Shown here piece by piece: positions 16,388 through 24,284 of a DNA stretch of 64,000 bases (positions are counted from its first letter, which is position 1; each line of letters starts with the position of its first letter). The position numbers were made by a program, and so were the translations under genes. The notes beneath the pieces are model-generated. The model searched no databases, had not been told where the DNA came from, and was given only the letters and a program-made list of their open reading frames with translations. Source of the stretch: Flavisolibacter amylovorans (GTDB lineage: Bacteria; Bacteroidota; Bacteroidia; Chitinophagales; Chitinophagaceae); contig NZ_BAABGY010000006.1 in the NCBI RefSeq assembly GCF_039541815.1, positions 1 to 64,000 of the forward strand, in the 5' to 3' direction.

Positions 16388-17278
16388 TTACCGCGAAGGC
16401 TTCATTCTGAGGTAGTTCCGCACGTCGGCATGAACGGCGCCGAGGAAGGTGTGCGGGCGGCCGGCACGGGCAAGGCGCGCCTCGATGGAGTCGATGGGCA
16501 CTTTGTAGCTCTGCCAGGCCGTGGCCGAAGAGCCGGTAGGGTAGAGGCGGTTGTCGTTGGGCATGTCCACCGCCAGCACGCGGGCCGAGGTGTCGATGCG
16601 GTTCGCGTCGTCACCGCCCTTGGGCATGAAGACCACGATCTTGTACACGTTCTTCGGCACCGTTACGTTGCCGGAAGAGATCGCATTGGAAACCACCCCG
16701 TTCGTGCCTACGCCGCCCACGCCGTAGTTGCCCATATAGATATAGGCCTCGGTAGTGGTGCCGATCTGGCTGCGGATATAGGTTTCCATATTGGCCCACG
16801 GGCCCTGGTTGAACTGGGGCGCCTGCGGGATCATATTGGTCATCAGGAAGGTGCTCGAGTTGGCGGCAATGGAGGCGGTACGGTCTTCGGAAGGCACGTT
16901 GTGGCCCCGGTCGAAGGTGGTGCTCGAATAATCGGCGGGCCGCACGTCGTACCAGCTTGCCGGCAGGTTGGGGTTTTCGCGGAAGTCATCCTGGCGGTTC
17001 ACCGGGCCCTGCTCTTCGCTCGACAGGTGCCAGGCGGCCCAAACAGGGATGCCGCGGGAGGCACTGTAGGCGATGGCGTAAGTGGGTTCCTCCATCAGGT
17101 AGTTCTCCGAGAACTGCGCGGAGCGGCGGGCGTCGGTGGGGTTGCCCAGCAGCAGCGGGTGGTTGTCGGCCAGCGCCACGGGCGCCGGTACCGGCTCGTC
17201 GGTGATGGTCTTTTTCTTATCGCAGGCCGTGATCGTCAGCAGCAGGACGGCGCCGGCCAGGGTCAGTTTGTTGTTCAT
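16388..17278 (-). CDS. DNA/RNA non-specific endonuclease (NUC1 family), lipoprotein
   Basis: Predicted surface or periplasmic nuclease of 296 residues that should cut DNA and RNA without sequence preference using a His-metal site. The ATG at 17278 gives MNNKLTLAGAVLLLTITAC, a lipoprotein signal with Cys19; the longer frame lacks a signal. The catalytic signature is TFDRGHNVPSEDR, with His general base as in the Serratia nuclease DRGH motif, and downstream MTNMIPQAPQFNQGPW supplies the metal-binding Asn region. A TACCTTTG box lies 20-30 bases upstream. The neighbour is an EEP-family enzyme on the same strand (109-base gap), and the two lie opposite a TonB/DUF5689 cluster. Family call is firm; nucleic acid scavenging is inferred. 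Confidence 0.92.
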   Translation of the reverse strand: MNNKLTLAGAVLLLTITACDKKKTITDEPVPAPVALADNHPLLLGNPTDARRSAQFSENYLMEEPTYAIAYSASRGIPVWAAWHLSSEEQGPVNRQDDFRENPNLPASWYDVRPADYSSTTFDRGHNVPSEDRTASIAANSSTFLMTNMIPQAPQFNQGPWANMETYIRSQIGTTTEAYIYMGNYGVGGVGTNGVVSNAISSGNVTVPKNVYKIVVFMPKGGDDANRIDTSARVLAVDMPNDNRLYPTGSSATAWQSYKVPIDSIEARLARAGRPHTFLGAVHADVRNYLRMKPSR

Positions 17279-17298
17279 TTTCGTAGCTAGTAGGAGGG

Positions 17299-17306
17299 CA
17301 AAGGTA
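17299..17306 (-). promoter_or_regulatory. -7 box TACCTTTG for the NUC1 gene
   Basis: Perfect TAnnTTTG match 21 bases before the chosen ATG. It supports the shorter start and separate transcription from the EEP gene. Confidence 0.65.
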
Positions 17307-17387
17307 CCGGGATTTTCGCATCCGGCCACAGGCGCCAACGCCGGGCGGGCCCTTTTGCAGGTCGAAGCGTCCCTTTTTGACCGGCGG

Positions 17388-18437
17388 TCAGGGGCGTGTC
17401 CGCTTTTTCAGGAAGATCAGGTAGGTCGGGAAGTGGTCGCTATAGCCCCCGCGGTAGGCCATGCCGTCCCAGGTGCGCATCGGGTAGCCCTTGTAGCGCC
17501 CCATGTTCTCGGTGAGGAACTCGCGGTTGAAGATCTTCTGCTGGTAGAAGAAGAAGCCGTTCTGCTCGCGGGGCAGCCAGGCCTGGGACACCAGGATCTG
17601 GTCGAAGAGGCTCCAGGCGTCCTGGTAGGCGAGGGTGCCGATACCATTATTATATAAGGTGACCCAGGGGTTGTAGATGCCGCCCGCCTTAACGTCCTTC
17701 GGGTCGCCCTTGGCGCCGAGCACCTTGGTTACCGAAACGTTGGTGGGGTCGTCGTTGAGGTCGCCCATGATCACGAACTTGGCGGAGGGGTCCTTTTTCA
17801 GGATGGAGTCGGTGTGCACCTTGCAGGTGAAGGCGCCGGCGGCGCGGCCCGGGGCGCTGCGCTCCTCGCCACCTACGCGGCTCGGCCAGTGGTTCACGTA
17901 CACATGCACGGTCTCGCCGTCCATCTTGCCCTGCACCCAGAGCACGTCGCGGGTGTACCGGCGGCCTTCCTTGGCGCCTGTGGGCAGGTTCACGAGCAGC
18001 GGCGCGGAGGCTTCGGGGGTAAAGTATTTGGGGTTATAAAGCAGGCCCACGTCCACGCCGCGGGCGTCTTTCGAGTCGTAGTGCACGATCTGGTAGCCAC
18101 GCTTTTCGAGCAGCGGGTGTTTCACGAGGTCCTTCAGCACGGTGTCGTTCTCGATCTCGGCCACCCCGATCACGGCGGGCCCGTCGGGCGACACCTCGGT
18201 GCCGATCTGGGAGAGCACCTGGGCGAGCTTGCCGATCTTGTCGTAATACACTTTCGTGTTGTAGTTGCGCGCGCCGTTCGGGAGGAACTCCTCGTCGTCC
18301 ACGATCGGGTTGTTGAGCGTATCGTAGAAATTTTCCAGGTTGTAGAAGGCGATCACGGCCACTTTATACTCCTGCTTCTGGGCGAAGGCATTAAAAAAAA
18401 GAATAATAAAGAGGGGAAGCAGGCAGGCTTTTTTCAT
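17388..18437 (-). CDS. Secreted endonuclease/exonuclease/phosphatase family enzyme
   Basis: Secreted metal-dependent phosphoesterase of 349 residues. The signal peptide is MKKACLLPLFIILFFNAFAQ. EEP-fold catalytic motifs appear in order: FYNLENFYDT (Asn), VAEIEND (metal-binding Glu), VNHWPSR, GDLNDDP (Asp/Asn) and YSDHFP (terminal Asp-His). The family includes DNase I-like nucleases, sphingomyelinases and other phosphodiesterases, so substrate is not fixed by the fold. The adjacent NUC1 nuclease and the divergent TonB receptor with DUF5689 lipoproteins argue for extracellular phosphoester or nucleic acid breakdown. It has its own TACCTTTG box. Confidence 0.92.
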   Translation of the reverse strand: MKKACLLPLFIILFFNAFAQKQEYKVAVIAFYNLENFYDTLNNPIVDDEEFLPNGARNYNTKVYYDKIGKLAQVLSQIGTEVSPDGPAVIGVAEIENDTVLKDLVKHPLLEKRGYQIVHYDSKDARGVDVGLLYNPKYFTPEASAPLLVNLPTGAKEGRRYTRDVLWVQGKMDGETVHVYVNHWPSRVGGEERSAPGRAAGAFTCKVHTDSILKKDPSAKFVIMGDLNDDPTNVSVTKVLGAKGDPKDVKAGGIYNPWVTLYNNGIGTLAYQDAWSLFDQILVSQAWLPREQNGFFFYQQKIFNREFLTENMGRYKGYPMRTWDGMAYRGGYSDHFPTYLIFLKKRTRP

Positions 18438-18467
18438 AATTTGCGCACAATTTCAAAAAAGAAGGAG

Positions 18468-18475
18468 CAAAGGTA
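18468..18475 (-). promoter_or_regulatory. -7 box TACCTTTG for the EEP enzyme gene
   Basis: Perfect TAnnTTTG match 31 bases upstream of the ATG at 18437. It faces the TonB gene promoter across a 184-base divergent region, where a shared regulator could act. Confidence 0.65.
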
Positions 18476-18591
18476 CTGAATCAAGACGATCGCCCTCCGC
18501 AAAAGGCTGCCCGCGTATTATCTATTTGTTAGCCCGCCGGGAAACTGCCCGTGACTGCCGAAATCTAACCCCGCAACCGGAACCGAATCTG

Positions 18592-18599
18592 TAGCTTTG
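18592..18599 (+). promoter_or_regulatory. -7 box TAGCTTTG for the TonB receptor gene
   Basis: Perfect TAnnTTTG match 23 bases upstream of the ATG at 18622. Confidence 0.65.
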
Positions 18600-18621
18600 C
18601 ACCCCTTACAATTAACTGTTT

Positions 18622-21207
18622 ATGCCCCAATTGAGATTGCTGCCCCTTCTGCTTTGCGCCGGCATTTCTGCCCAGGCGCAGGAAAAAAGGCCGCTCGACA
18701 GCTCCCGCTTCGCCCGCGACACCACCATCGAGGACCTCAAGCAGGGCGTGCTCGACAACATCCCCGTGATCTCCCTCGATGAGAACGACATGGGCGATGG
18801 CGGTACCCAGAACATCTCCTCGATCCTGACGGCAGGCCGCGATCCCTTCTTCAATGCCGCCTCCTTCAACTTCAGCTCCGTCCGCTTCCGCCTCCGCGGC
18901 CTCGAGAACGATTACTTCTCGACGTATATGAACGGGGTGCCGATGGACAACCTCGATAACGGCTTCGCGCCCTACGGCCTCTGGGGCGGCCTCAACGACG
19001 TGATGCGCAACCGCGACGTCGAGTACGGCCTCCGCCCCAACACGTTTGCCTACGGCGACATCGGCTCCAACACCAACATCGACGTGCGGGCCTCGCGCCA
19101 GCGCGCCCAGACCTCGGTGAACTACGCCATCGCCAACCGCAACTACACCCACCGCGTGATGCTGACGCACGGCACCGGCCAGAACCGCCAGGGCTGGTCC
19201 TTCGCCGGCTCGCTCTCCGCCCGCTGGGCCGAGGAAGGCTATATCCCGGGATCCTACTATAAGAGCTTCTCCTACTTCGCGGCCGTCGACAAGCGCATCC
19301 GCCAGCGGCACCTGCTCTCGCTCGCCGTATTCGGCGCCCCCACCGAGAACGGCCGCCAGGGCTCCACTACCCAGGAAGCCATGGACCTCGCCGGCGATCC
19401 CTTCTACAACCCGAACTGGGGCTTCCAGAACGGCAAGAAGCGCAACGCCTCCGTGGGCACCACCAACCAGCCCGTGATCCTGTTCACGCACGACTTCCGC
19501 ATCCGCAACAACGTGTCGCTGCTCACCGGCATCGGCTACTCGTTCGGCGACCGCAGCGTGACCGCCCTCGACTGGTACAACGCTCCCGACCCGCGCCCCG
19601 ACTACTACCGCAACCTCCCGAGCTACCTCGACCGCTTCGCCTCGGTGATCGACCCCGAGCAGGCCCGCCGCGTGCGCGACGCCTGGATGAACGACGTGAA
19701 CGTGCGCCAGATCAACTGGCAGAAGCTCTACGACGTGAACCGCGCCAACTTCCTCACCGTTACCGACGGCAAGGGCCAGCCCGTGAGCGGCCTCCGCTCG
19801 CGCTACGTGATCCAGGACCGCATCATCAACACGCAGCGCATCAACGTAAGCACCACGCTCAACGCGCGCCTGTCGGACCACGTCGACTTCACGTTCGGCG
19901 CTACCTACCAGAACCAGAAGAACCACTACTACCAGAAGCTCAACGACCTCCTCGGCGGCGACTTCTACATGGACCTGAACCAGTTTGCCGAGCGCCAGTT
20001 CAACGATGGCTCGTCGAACCAGAACGACCTCAACAACCCGAACCGGATCATCCGCAAGGGCGACCGCTACGGCTACGATTACAACATCAACCTGCAGCAG
20101 GCCACTACCTGGGCCCAGGGTGTGTTCAAGTTCTCGAAGTTCGACTTCTTCGCTTCGGCCCAGCTTTCCTCGACGACGTTCCAGCGCGTGGGCTACGTGC
20201 GCAGCGGCCTCTTCCCCAACGCCTCCTTCGGCAAGGGCAAGCACAACGAGTTCCTGAACTATGCCGTGAAAGGCGGCGCCACCTACAAGATCAACGGCCG
20301 CAACTACGTGTATGCGAACGCTTCGTTCCTGACGCGCGCGCCCTACTTCGACAACGTCTACATCTCTCCCCGCACGCGCCACACCCAGCAGGAGAACGTG
20401 CGCTCCGAGGAGGTCAAGAGCTTCGAAGGCGCTTACATCCACACGGCTCCCCGCCTCAAGGTGCGCATCGGTGGCTACTACACCCATATGGACAACCAGC
20501 TCGAGGTGATGTCGTACTACGACGACCTCGTGCAGAACTTCGTGAACATGGCCCTCAACGGCGTGAGCAAGGAGATGTTCGGTGGTGAGTTCGGCGTGGA
20601 GTACAACCTCGGTCAGGGCGTGAGCATCAACGCCGCCGCCGCCGTAGGCCGCTACTATTACGACTCCAACCCGCTGGCCGTGATCACCGCCGACAACACG
20701 TCGGAAGTGCTCGGCGCCCGCCAGACCTATATCAAGAACTTCCGCCTGCCCACGCCGCAGGAAGCCTACAGCCTCGGCGCCACCTACCGCTCGCCGCGCT
20801 ACTGGTTCGTGAGCCTCACCGGCAACCATTTCCGCCAGTCGTACCTCACCATCAACCCGCTGCGCCGCACCTGGGACGCCGTGCAGAACGCGACGAGCGC
20901 TGCCGACTACAAGCGGATCTTCGACCAGACGCAGTTCGACAACCAGTTCACGCTCGACTTCTTCTTCGGCTACACGAAGCGCCTGCCCCGTTCCTATAAT
21001 ATCAAGGGCAAGCCCACTACCCTCGTGTTCAACGTCGGCCTGAGCAATATCACCAACAACCGCAGCATCCTCTCCGGCGGCTTCGAGCAGCTCCGCTTCG
21101 ACGGCACTGCCGGCGTCGACAACAGCCTGCGCGTCGACAAGTTCCCGCCGCGCCTGTTCTATGCTTACGGCATTAACTACTTCGCCTCCTTCGGCGTCCG
21201 CTTCTAA
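18622..21207 (+). CDS. TonB-dependent outer-membrane receptor
   Basis: Outer-membrane active transporter of 861 residues. After a signal peptide ending SAQAQ the protein goes almost directly to a plug-like domain (about 35-190: SSVRFRLRGLENDYFSTYMN, YGLRPNTFAYGDIGSNTNID) and then a long beta-barrel ending in FASFGVRF with the terminal Phe used for outer-membrane insertion. It lacks the N-terminal carboxypeptidase-regulatory (DUF4480-like) domain usual in SusC proteins, and no SusD gene follows. Instead two DUF5689 lipoproteins follow, 23 bases after the stop codon for the first. Codon choice is very uniform (GGC, CGC, CTC, AAC), suggesting strong expression. Substrate unknown; neighbouring nucleases suggest nucleotides or oligonucleotides. 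Confidence 0.9.
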   Translation: MPQLRLLPLLLCAGISAQAQEKRPLDSSRFARDTTIEDLKQGVLDNIPVISLDENDMGDGGTQNISSILTAGRDPFFNAASFNFSSVRFRLRGLENDYFSTYMNGVPMDNLDNGFAPYGLWGGLNDVMRNRDVEYGLRPNTFAYGDIGSNTNIDVRASRQRAQTSVNYAIANRNYTHRVMLTHGTGQNRQGWSFAGSLSARWAEEGYIPGSYYKSFSYFAAVDKRIRQRHLLSLAVFGAPTENGRQGSTTQEAMDLAGDPFYNPNWGFQNGKKRNASVGTTNQPVILFTHDFRIRNNVSLLTGIGYSFGDRSVTALDWYNAPDPRPDYYRNLPSYLDRFASVIDPEQARRVRDAWMNDVNVRQINWQKLYDVNRANFLTVTDGKGQPVSGLRSRYVIQDRIINTQRINVSTTLNARLSDHVDFTFGATYQNQKNHYYQKLNDLLGGDFYMDLNQFAERQFNDGSSNQNDLNNPNRIIRKGDRYGYDYNINLQQATTWAQGVFKFSKFDFFASAQLSSTTFQRVGYVRSGLFPNASFGKGKHNEFLNYAVKGGATYKINGRNYVYANASFLTRAPYFDNVYISPRTRHTQQENVRSEEVKSFEGAYIHTAPRLKVRIGGYYTHMDNQLEVMSYYDDLVQNFVNMALNGVSKEMFGGEFGVEYNLGQGVSINAAAAVGRYYYDSNPLAVITADNTSEVLGARQTYIKNFRLPTPQEAYSLGATYRSPRYWFVSLTGNHFRQSYLTINPLRRTWDAVQNATSAADYKRIFDQTQFDNQFTLDFFFGYTKRLPRSYNIKGKPTTLVFNVGLSNITNNRSILSGGFEQLRFDGTAGVDNSLRVDKFPPRLFYAYGINYFASFGVRF

Positions 21208-21230
21208 ACCACCCCATAACGACATTGTAT

Positions 21231-22649
21231 ATGAACCTTCCTTCCTTCATAAAAAACACCCGCGGGGTGGCGCTGATGGCGCTTGTGGCGCTGGCCGCCT
21301 GCAACAAGCAGCCTGTAGGCCCCACCGGTCCCGACCCGTACAGCGCGTTCAACTACACCAACCTGGCAGCCGTGCGCGCGCTCTATAGCGGCGCCGACGC
21401 AGCGGTGCCCGCCAACACGAAAAAGATCCGCGCCACCGTTGTATCGAACCGTACCAACGAGGCGGCCGGCAACTACCGCATCCAGGACGAGAGCGGCCGC
21501 GGCATCAACCTGTTCCTCGGCACGGGCTTCACCGACACGGCGAAGCTGCGCCTCGGCTCGGTGGTGGACGTCAACATCAACGGCGGCACCGTGGGCAAGT
21601 TCAACGGCGACATGCAGATCCGCGGCCTCGACGCCACGGCCTTCTCCAAGATCGACTCCAACAAGGTGGTAACGCCCCGCGTGGCCACCGTGCGCCAGGT
21701 GATCGACTCTATCCAGGACTGGTCGTCGACCGTGGTGAAGATCGAGAACGTGACGATCGCCACGAGCGGCAACCCCAGCGCCACCGGCCAGAACTACAAC
21801 ATCACCGACGCCACCGGCACCATCGTGACCTTCGTACGCGCCACATCGGGCATCGTGTTGCCCACCGGCAACGCGCAGTCGTTCACGGGCTACGTTTCGA
21901 TCTTCCAGTCGCAGACCACCGGCATCATTACCCCGCAGGTGATCGTGCGTACCCTTTCCGATGTGGTTCCCGGCGGCCCCGGCGCCAACGGCAACGGCTT
22001 TACGCTCGGCAACTCACCGGTGACCTTCGACTTCAACAACATCGGCAACGGCATGCTGCCGGCCGGCGTTTCGGTGCGCCTCGGCGCCCGCGGCGATACG
22101 GTGGGTGCTTCCGCCAACTTCAACAGCACCACCAACACCAGCCTCTGGAAGACCTTCACGGCCGGCTTCAAGAACTACGCTTCGGCCACGGGCCTCAACA
22201 TGGGCACCGACTCCGCCACGCAGGTAGCGGCCACCAACCGCGCGCTCGGCGTGCGCCAGACCGGCACGCTCACCACGGGCGGCGACCCCGGCGCGGCCTT
22301 CGTGTTCCTGATCGCCAACACCACGGGTAAGAACAACCTGAAGATGGACTTCCAGCTGCAGTCGCTCGATACGGCTTCCAACGTGAACCGCACCACGACC
22401 TGGGTAGTGGACTATGCCCTCGGCGACAACCCGACGACCTTCACGGCCGTACCTGCAGCCAACATCACCGGCACGTTGACCACAGGCAACCGCGTGTTCA
22501 GCAACAATGCCATTTCGGTGACCTTCCCCGCCGCGGTCAGCAACCAGAACCAGAAGGTATGGGTGCGCATCGCCACGCTCGCGCCGAGCACCGGCTCCCA
22601 GAACCGCGGCACCGCTGCCATCGACGACGTCAAATTCACCTGGAACTAA
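21231..22649 (+). CDS. DUF5689 domain lipoprotein
   Basis: Predicted outer-membrane lipoprotein of 472 residues; lipobox LAAC with the acylated Cys near residue 24. The ATG at 21231 is preferred to an upstream TTG. The DUF5689 region (about 40-235) contains a short beta-barrel pattern with GNYRIQDESGRGINLFLG and MQIRGLDA that looks like an OB-fold. The C-terminal half (about 245-472) is a beta-sandwich-like module (LPAGVSVRLG, GFKNYASATG, NRALGVRQTG, VWVRIATL, IDDVKFTW). The next gene encodes a paralogue with the same two-part plan. It follows the TonB gene after 23 bases, so it is probably co-transcribed and may act as the surface substrate-binding partner. Function is not established. Confidence 0.85.
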   Translation: MNLPSFIKNTRGVALMALVALAACNKQPVGPTGPDPYSAFNYTNLAAVRALYSGADAAVPANTKKIRATVVSNRTNEAAGNYRIQDESGRGINLFLGTGFTDTAKLRLGSVVDVNINGGTVGKFNGDMQIRGLDATAFSKIDSNKVVTPRVATVRQVIDSIQDWSSTVVKIENVTIATSGNPSATGQNYNITDATGTIVTFVRATSGIVLPTGNAQSFTGYVSIFQSQTTGIITPQVIVRTLSDVVPGGPGANGNGFTLGNSPVTFDFNNIGNGMLPAGVSVRLGARGDTVGASANFNSTTNTSLWKTFTAGFKNYASATGLNMGTDSATQVAATNRALGVRQTGTLTTGGDPGAAFVFLIANTTGKNNLKMDFQLQSLDTASNVNRTTTWVVDYALGDNPTTFTAVPAANITGTLTTGNRVFSNNAISVTFPAAVSNQNQKVWVRIATLAPSTGSQNRGTAAIDDVKFTWN

Positions 22650-22700
22650 AAACGAACCCGGACGTGCCGGCCCGCCGGTGCGAACGAAAACAACGCATAT

Positions 22701-24206
22701 ATGAATCGCATCTCCGTTAAGAACCTGATGGCCGCCGCCTATGTGCTCCTCCTGGGCACCGTGGTGCTGTCCTCCTGCAAGCGCACCTACGACGACCCGC
22801 CGCCCACCGGCGCCCCGGGCATCGTAGCCAACATCACCATCCGCGACCTGAAGGCGATGGACACGGCTCCCTACAGCGTCGTGCACATCACCCAGGACCT
22901 CGTGATCTCCGGCGTGGTGAACATGGACGACAAGAGCGGTAACTACTACCAGCAGATCTCGATGCAGGACTCCACCGGCGGCATCATCCTGCGCCTCGCC
23001 GGCTCCAACCTGAACACATCGTACCCGGTAGGCCGACAGCTTTTTGTGAAAGTGAAGGACCTCTACCTCGGCGAATACGGCGGCATGCTCCAGCTCGGTG
23101 GCGGCGCCGACTCGATCGAGGGCGGCGTGACCATGCTCTCCCCGGTGCTCCAGGACCGCCACATCATCAAGGGCGCGTTCAACCAGCCGATCCTTCCGAA
23201 GGTGGTGAGCGTCACCGACCTGACCACCAACCGCCAGGACCGCTACGCCAACACGCTGATCCAGCTCGTAGACTACCAGTTTGCCGCGGCGGATACAACG
23301 AAGGGGTATGCCGACATCGGCGCCGCCGGCAACCGCGTGGCCAACCAGAACTGCGCCACGGCCACCAACACGCGCATCACGGTGCGCACCAGCGACTTCT
23401 CCAATTTCGCCACGAGCCGCATCCCGAGCGGGCGCGGCACCCTGGCGGGCATCTACTCCTTCTTTGGCAGCACGAAGCAGCTGACGCTGCGCGATACCAA
23501 CGACGTGCAGTTCAATAACCCGCGCTGCACCAGCGGCGGTACGGGCGGCGGCGGTGGCGGCACCAGCGCCCCGACCTTTACGCTCACCGGTACCTCGCCG
23601 TACACGATCAACTTCAACAACCTCGCTTCCGGTCTTCCGGCAGGCGTGCGTATCGGCAGCGCATCAACGGCAACGACCAACGATACGGGTACTGTCTTCA
23701 ATCCCATCACCAATATCTGGTCAGGAACCGGCGGCGGCTGGAAGAACCTCGCCTCGGCCACGGGCGCCGGTATCACGCAGGGCTCCGACCTGGCCACCCA
23801 GGACGCCTCTTCGGACCGCGCGCTGGGCATCCGCCAGACGAGCACCATCGGCGACCCCGGGGCTACGCTGACCTTTATCCTCGCCAACACGACGGGCCGC
23901 AACAACCTGAAGCTCGAGTTCGGCATCCAGTCGCTCGATCCTTCGGTTACTCGCTCTACGGCCTGGACGGTGGAATATGCGCTGGGCGATTCGCCGACGT
24001 CGTGGACAGCTGTGACGCCGGCCAGCGGATCGACCACCACCGGCAACCTGAGCTGGGGCAACAGTAACGTGACGGTGAACCTGCCGGCAGCGGTAGCGAA
24101 CCAAAGCGGCAAGGTCTGGATCCGCATCGTGGCCAAGACCGCTACCAGCGGCGGGGGCTCCCGACCGGTGACGGCTTTCGACAACATCAAATTCTCCTGG
24201 AGCTAA
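22701..24206 (+). CDS. DUF5689 domain lipoprotein, paralogue
   Basis: Predicted lipoprotein of 501 residues with lipobox VLSSC (Cys26). The DUF5689 region (about 38-275) reads ITIRDLKAMD, then DLVISGVVNMDDKSGNYYQQ, ISMQDSTGGIILRLAG and YLGEYGGMLQLGG, again an OB-like layout. A Gly-rich linker (GGTGGGGGGTS) leads to a C-terminal module closely matching the previous protein (LPAGVRIG, GGWKNLASATG, DRALGIRQTS, NNLKLEFGIQSLD, VWIRIVAK, FDNIKFSW). The two genes look like a tandem duplication that diverged mainly in the N-terminal half. The 51-base gap to the previous gene and the terminator after this one mark the end of the TonB operon. Confidence 0.85.
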   Translation: MNRISVKNLMAAAYVLLLGTVVLSSCKRTYDDPPPTGAPGIVANITIRDLKAMDTAPYSVVHITQDLVISGVVNMDDKSGNYYQQISMQDSTGGIILRLAGSNLNTSYPVGRQLFVKVKDLYLGEYGGMLQLGGGADSIEGGVTMLSPVLQDRHIIKGAFNQPILPKVVSVTDLTTNRQDRYANTLIQLVDYQFAAADTTKGYADIGAAGNRVANQNCATATNTRITVRTSDFSNFATSRIPSGRGTLAGIYSFFGSTKQLTLRDTNDVQFNNPRCTSGGTGGGGGGTSAPTFTLTGTSPYTINFNNLASGLPAGVRIGSASTATTNDTGTVFNPITNIWSGTGGGWKNLASATGAGITQGSDLATQDASSDRALGIRQTSTIGDPGATLTFILANTTGRNNLKLEFGIQSLDPSVTRSTAWTVEYALGDSPTSWTAVTPASGSTTTGNLSWGNSNVTVNLPAAVANQSGKVWIRIVAKTATSGGGSRPVTAFDNIKFSWS

Positions 24207-24221
24207 TAAAACACCCTTTGG

Positions 24222-24255
24222 AATAAGCCGCCCCTAAAGCGGCTTATGCTTTTTT
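24222..24255 (+). terminator. Terminator after the DUF5689 pair
   Basis: ATAAGCCGC / GCGGCTTAT stem with a seven-base loop, followed by GCTTTTTTC. It separates the TonB-DUF5689 operon from the large repeat protein gene, although some readthrough is possible. Confidence 0.82.
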
Positions 24256-24284
24256 CTCAAAGCGCAGTTGTATAAAACGCCTAT

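Noticed and set aside
18565..21225. 886-residue open frame opposite the TonB receptor
   Set aside because: It arises from strong G/C third-position bias of the TonB gene. Its composition is Val/Ala/Glu/His-rich without hydrophobic pattern or motifs.
18622..24206. Classical SusC/SusD polysaccharide utilisation locus
   Set aside because: The receptor lacks the N-terminal carboxypeptidase-regulatory domain, no SusD-type helical lipoprotein is present, and no glycoside hydrolase lies nearby.
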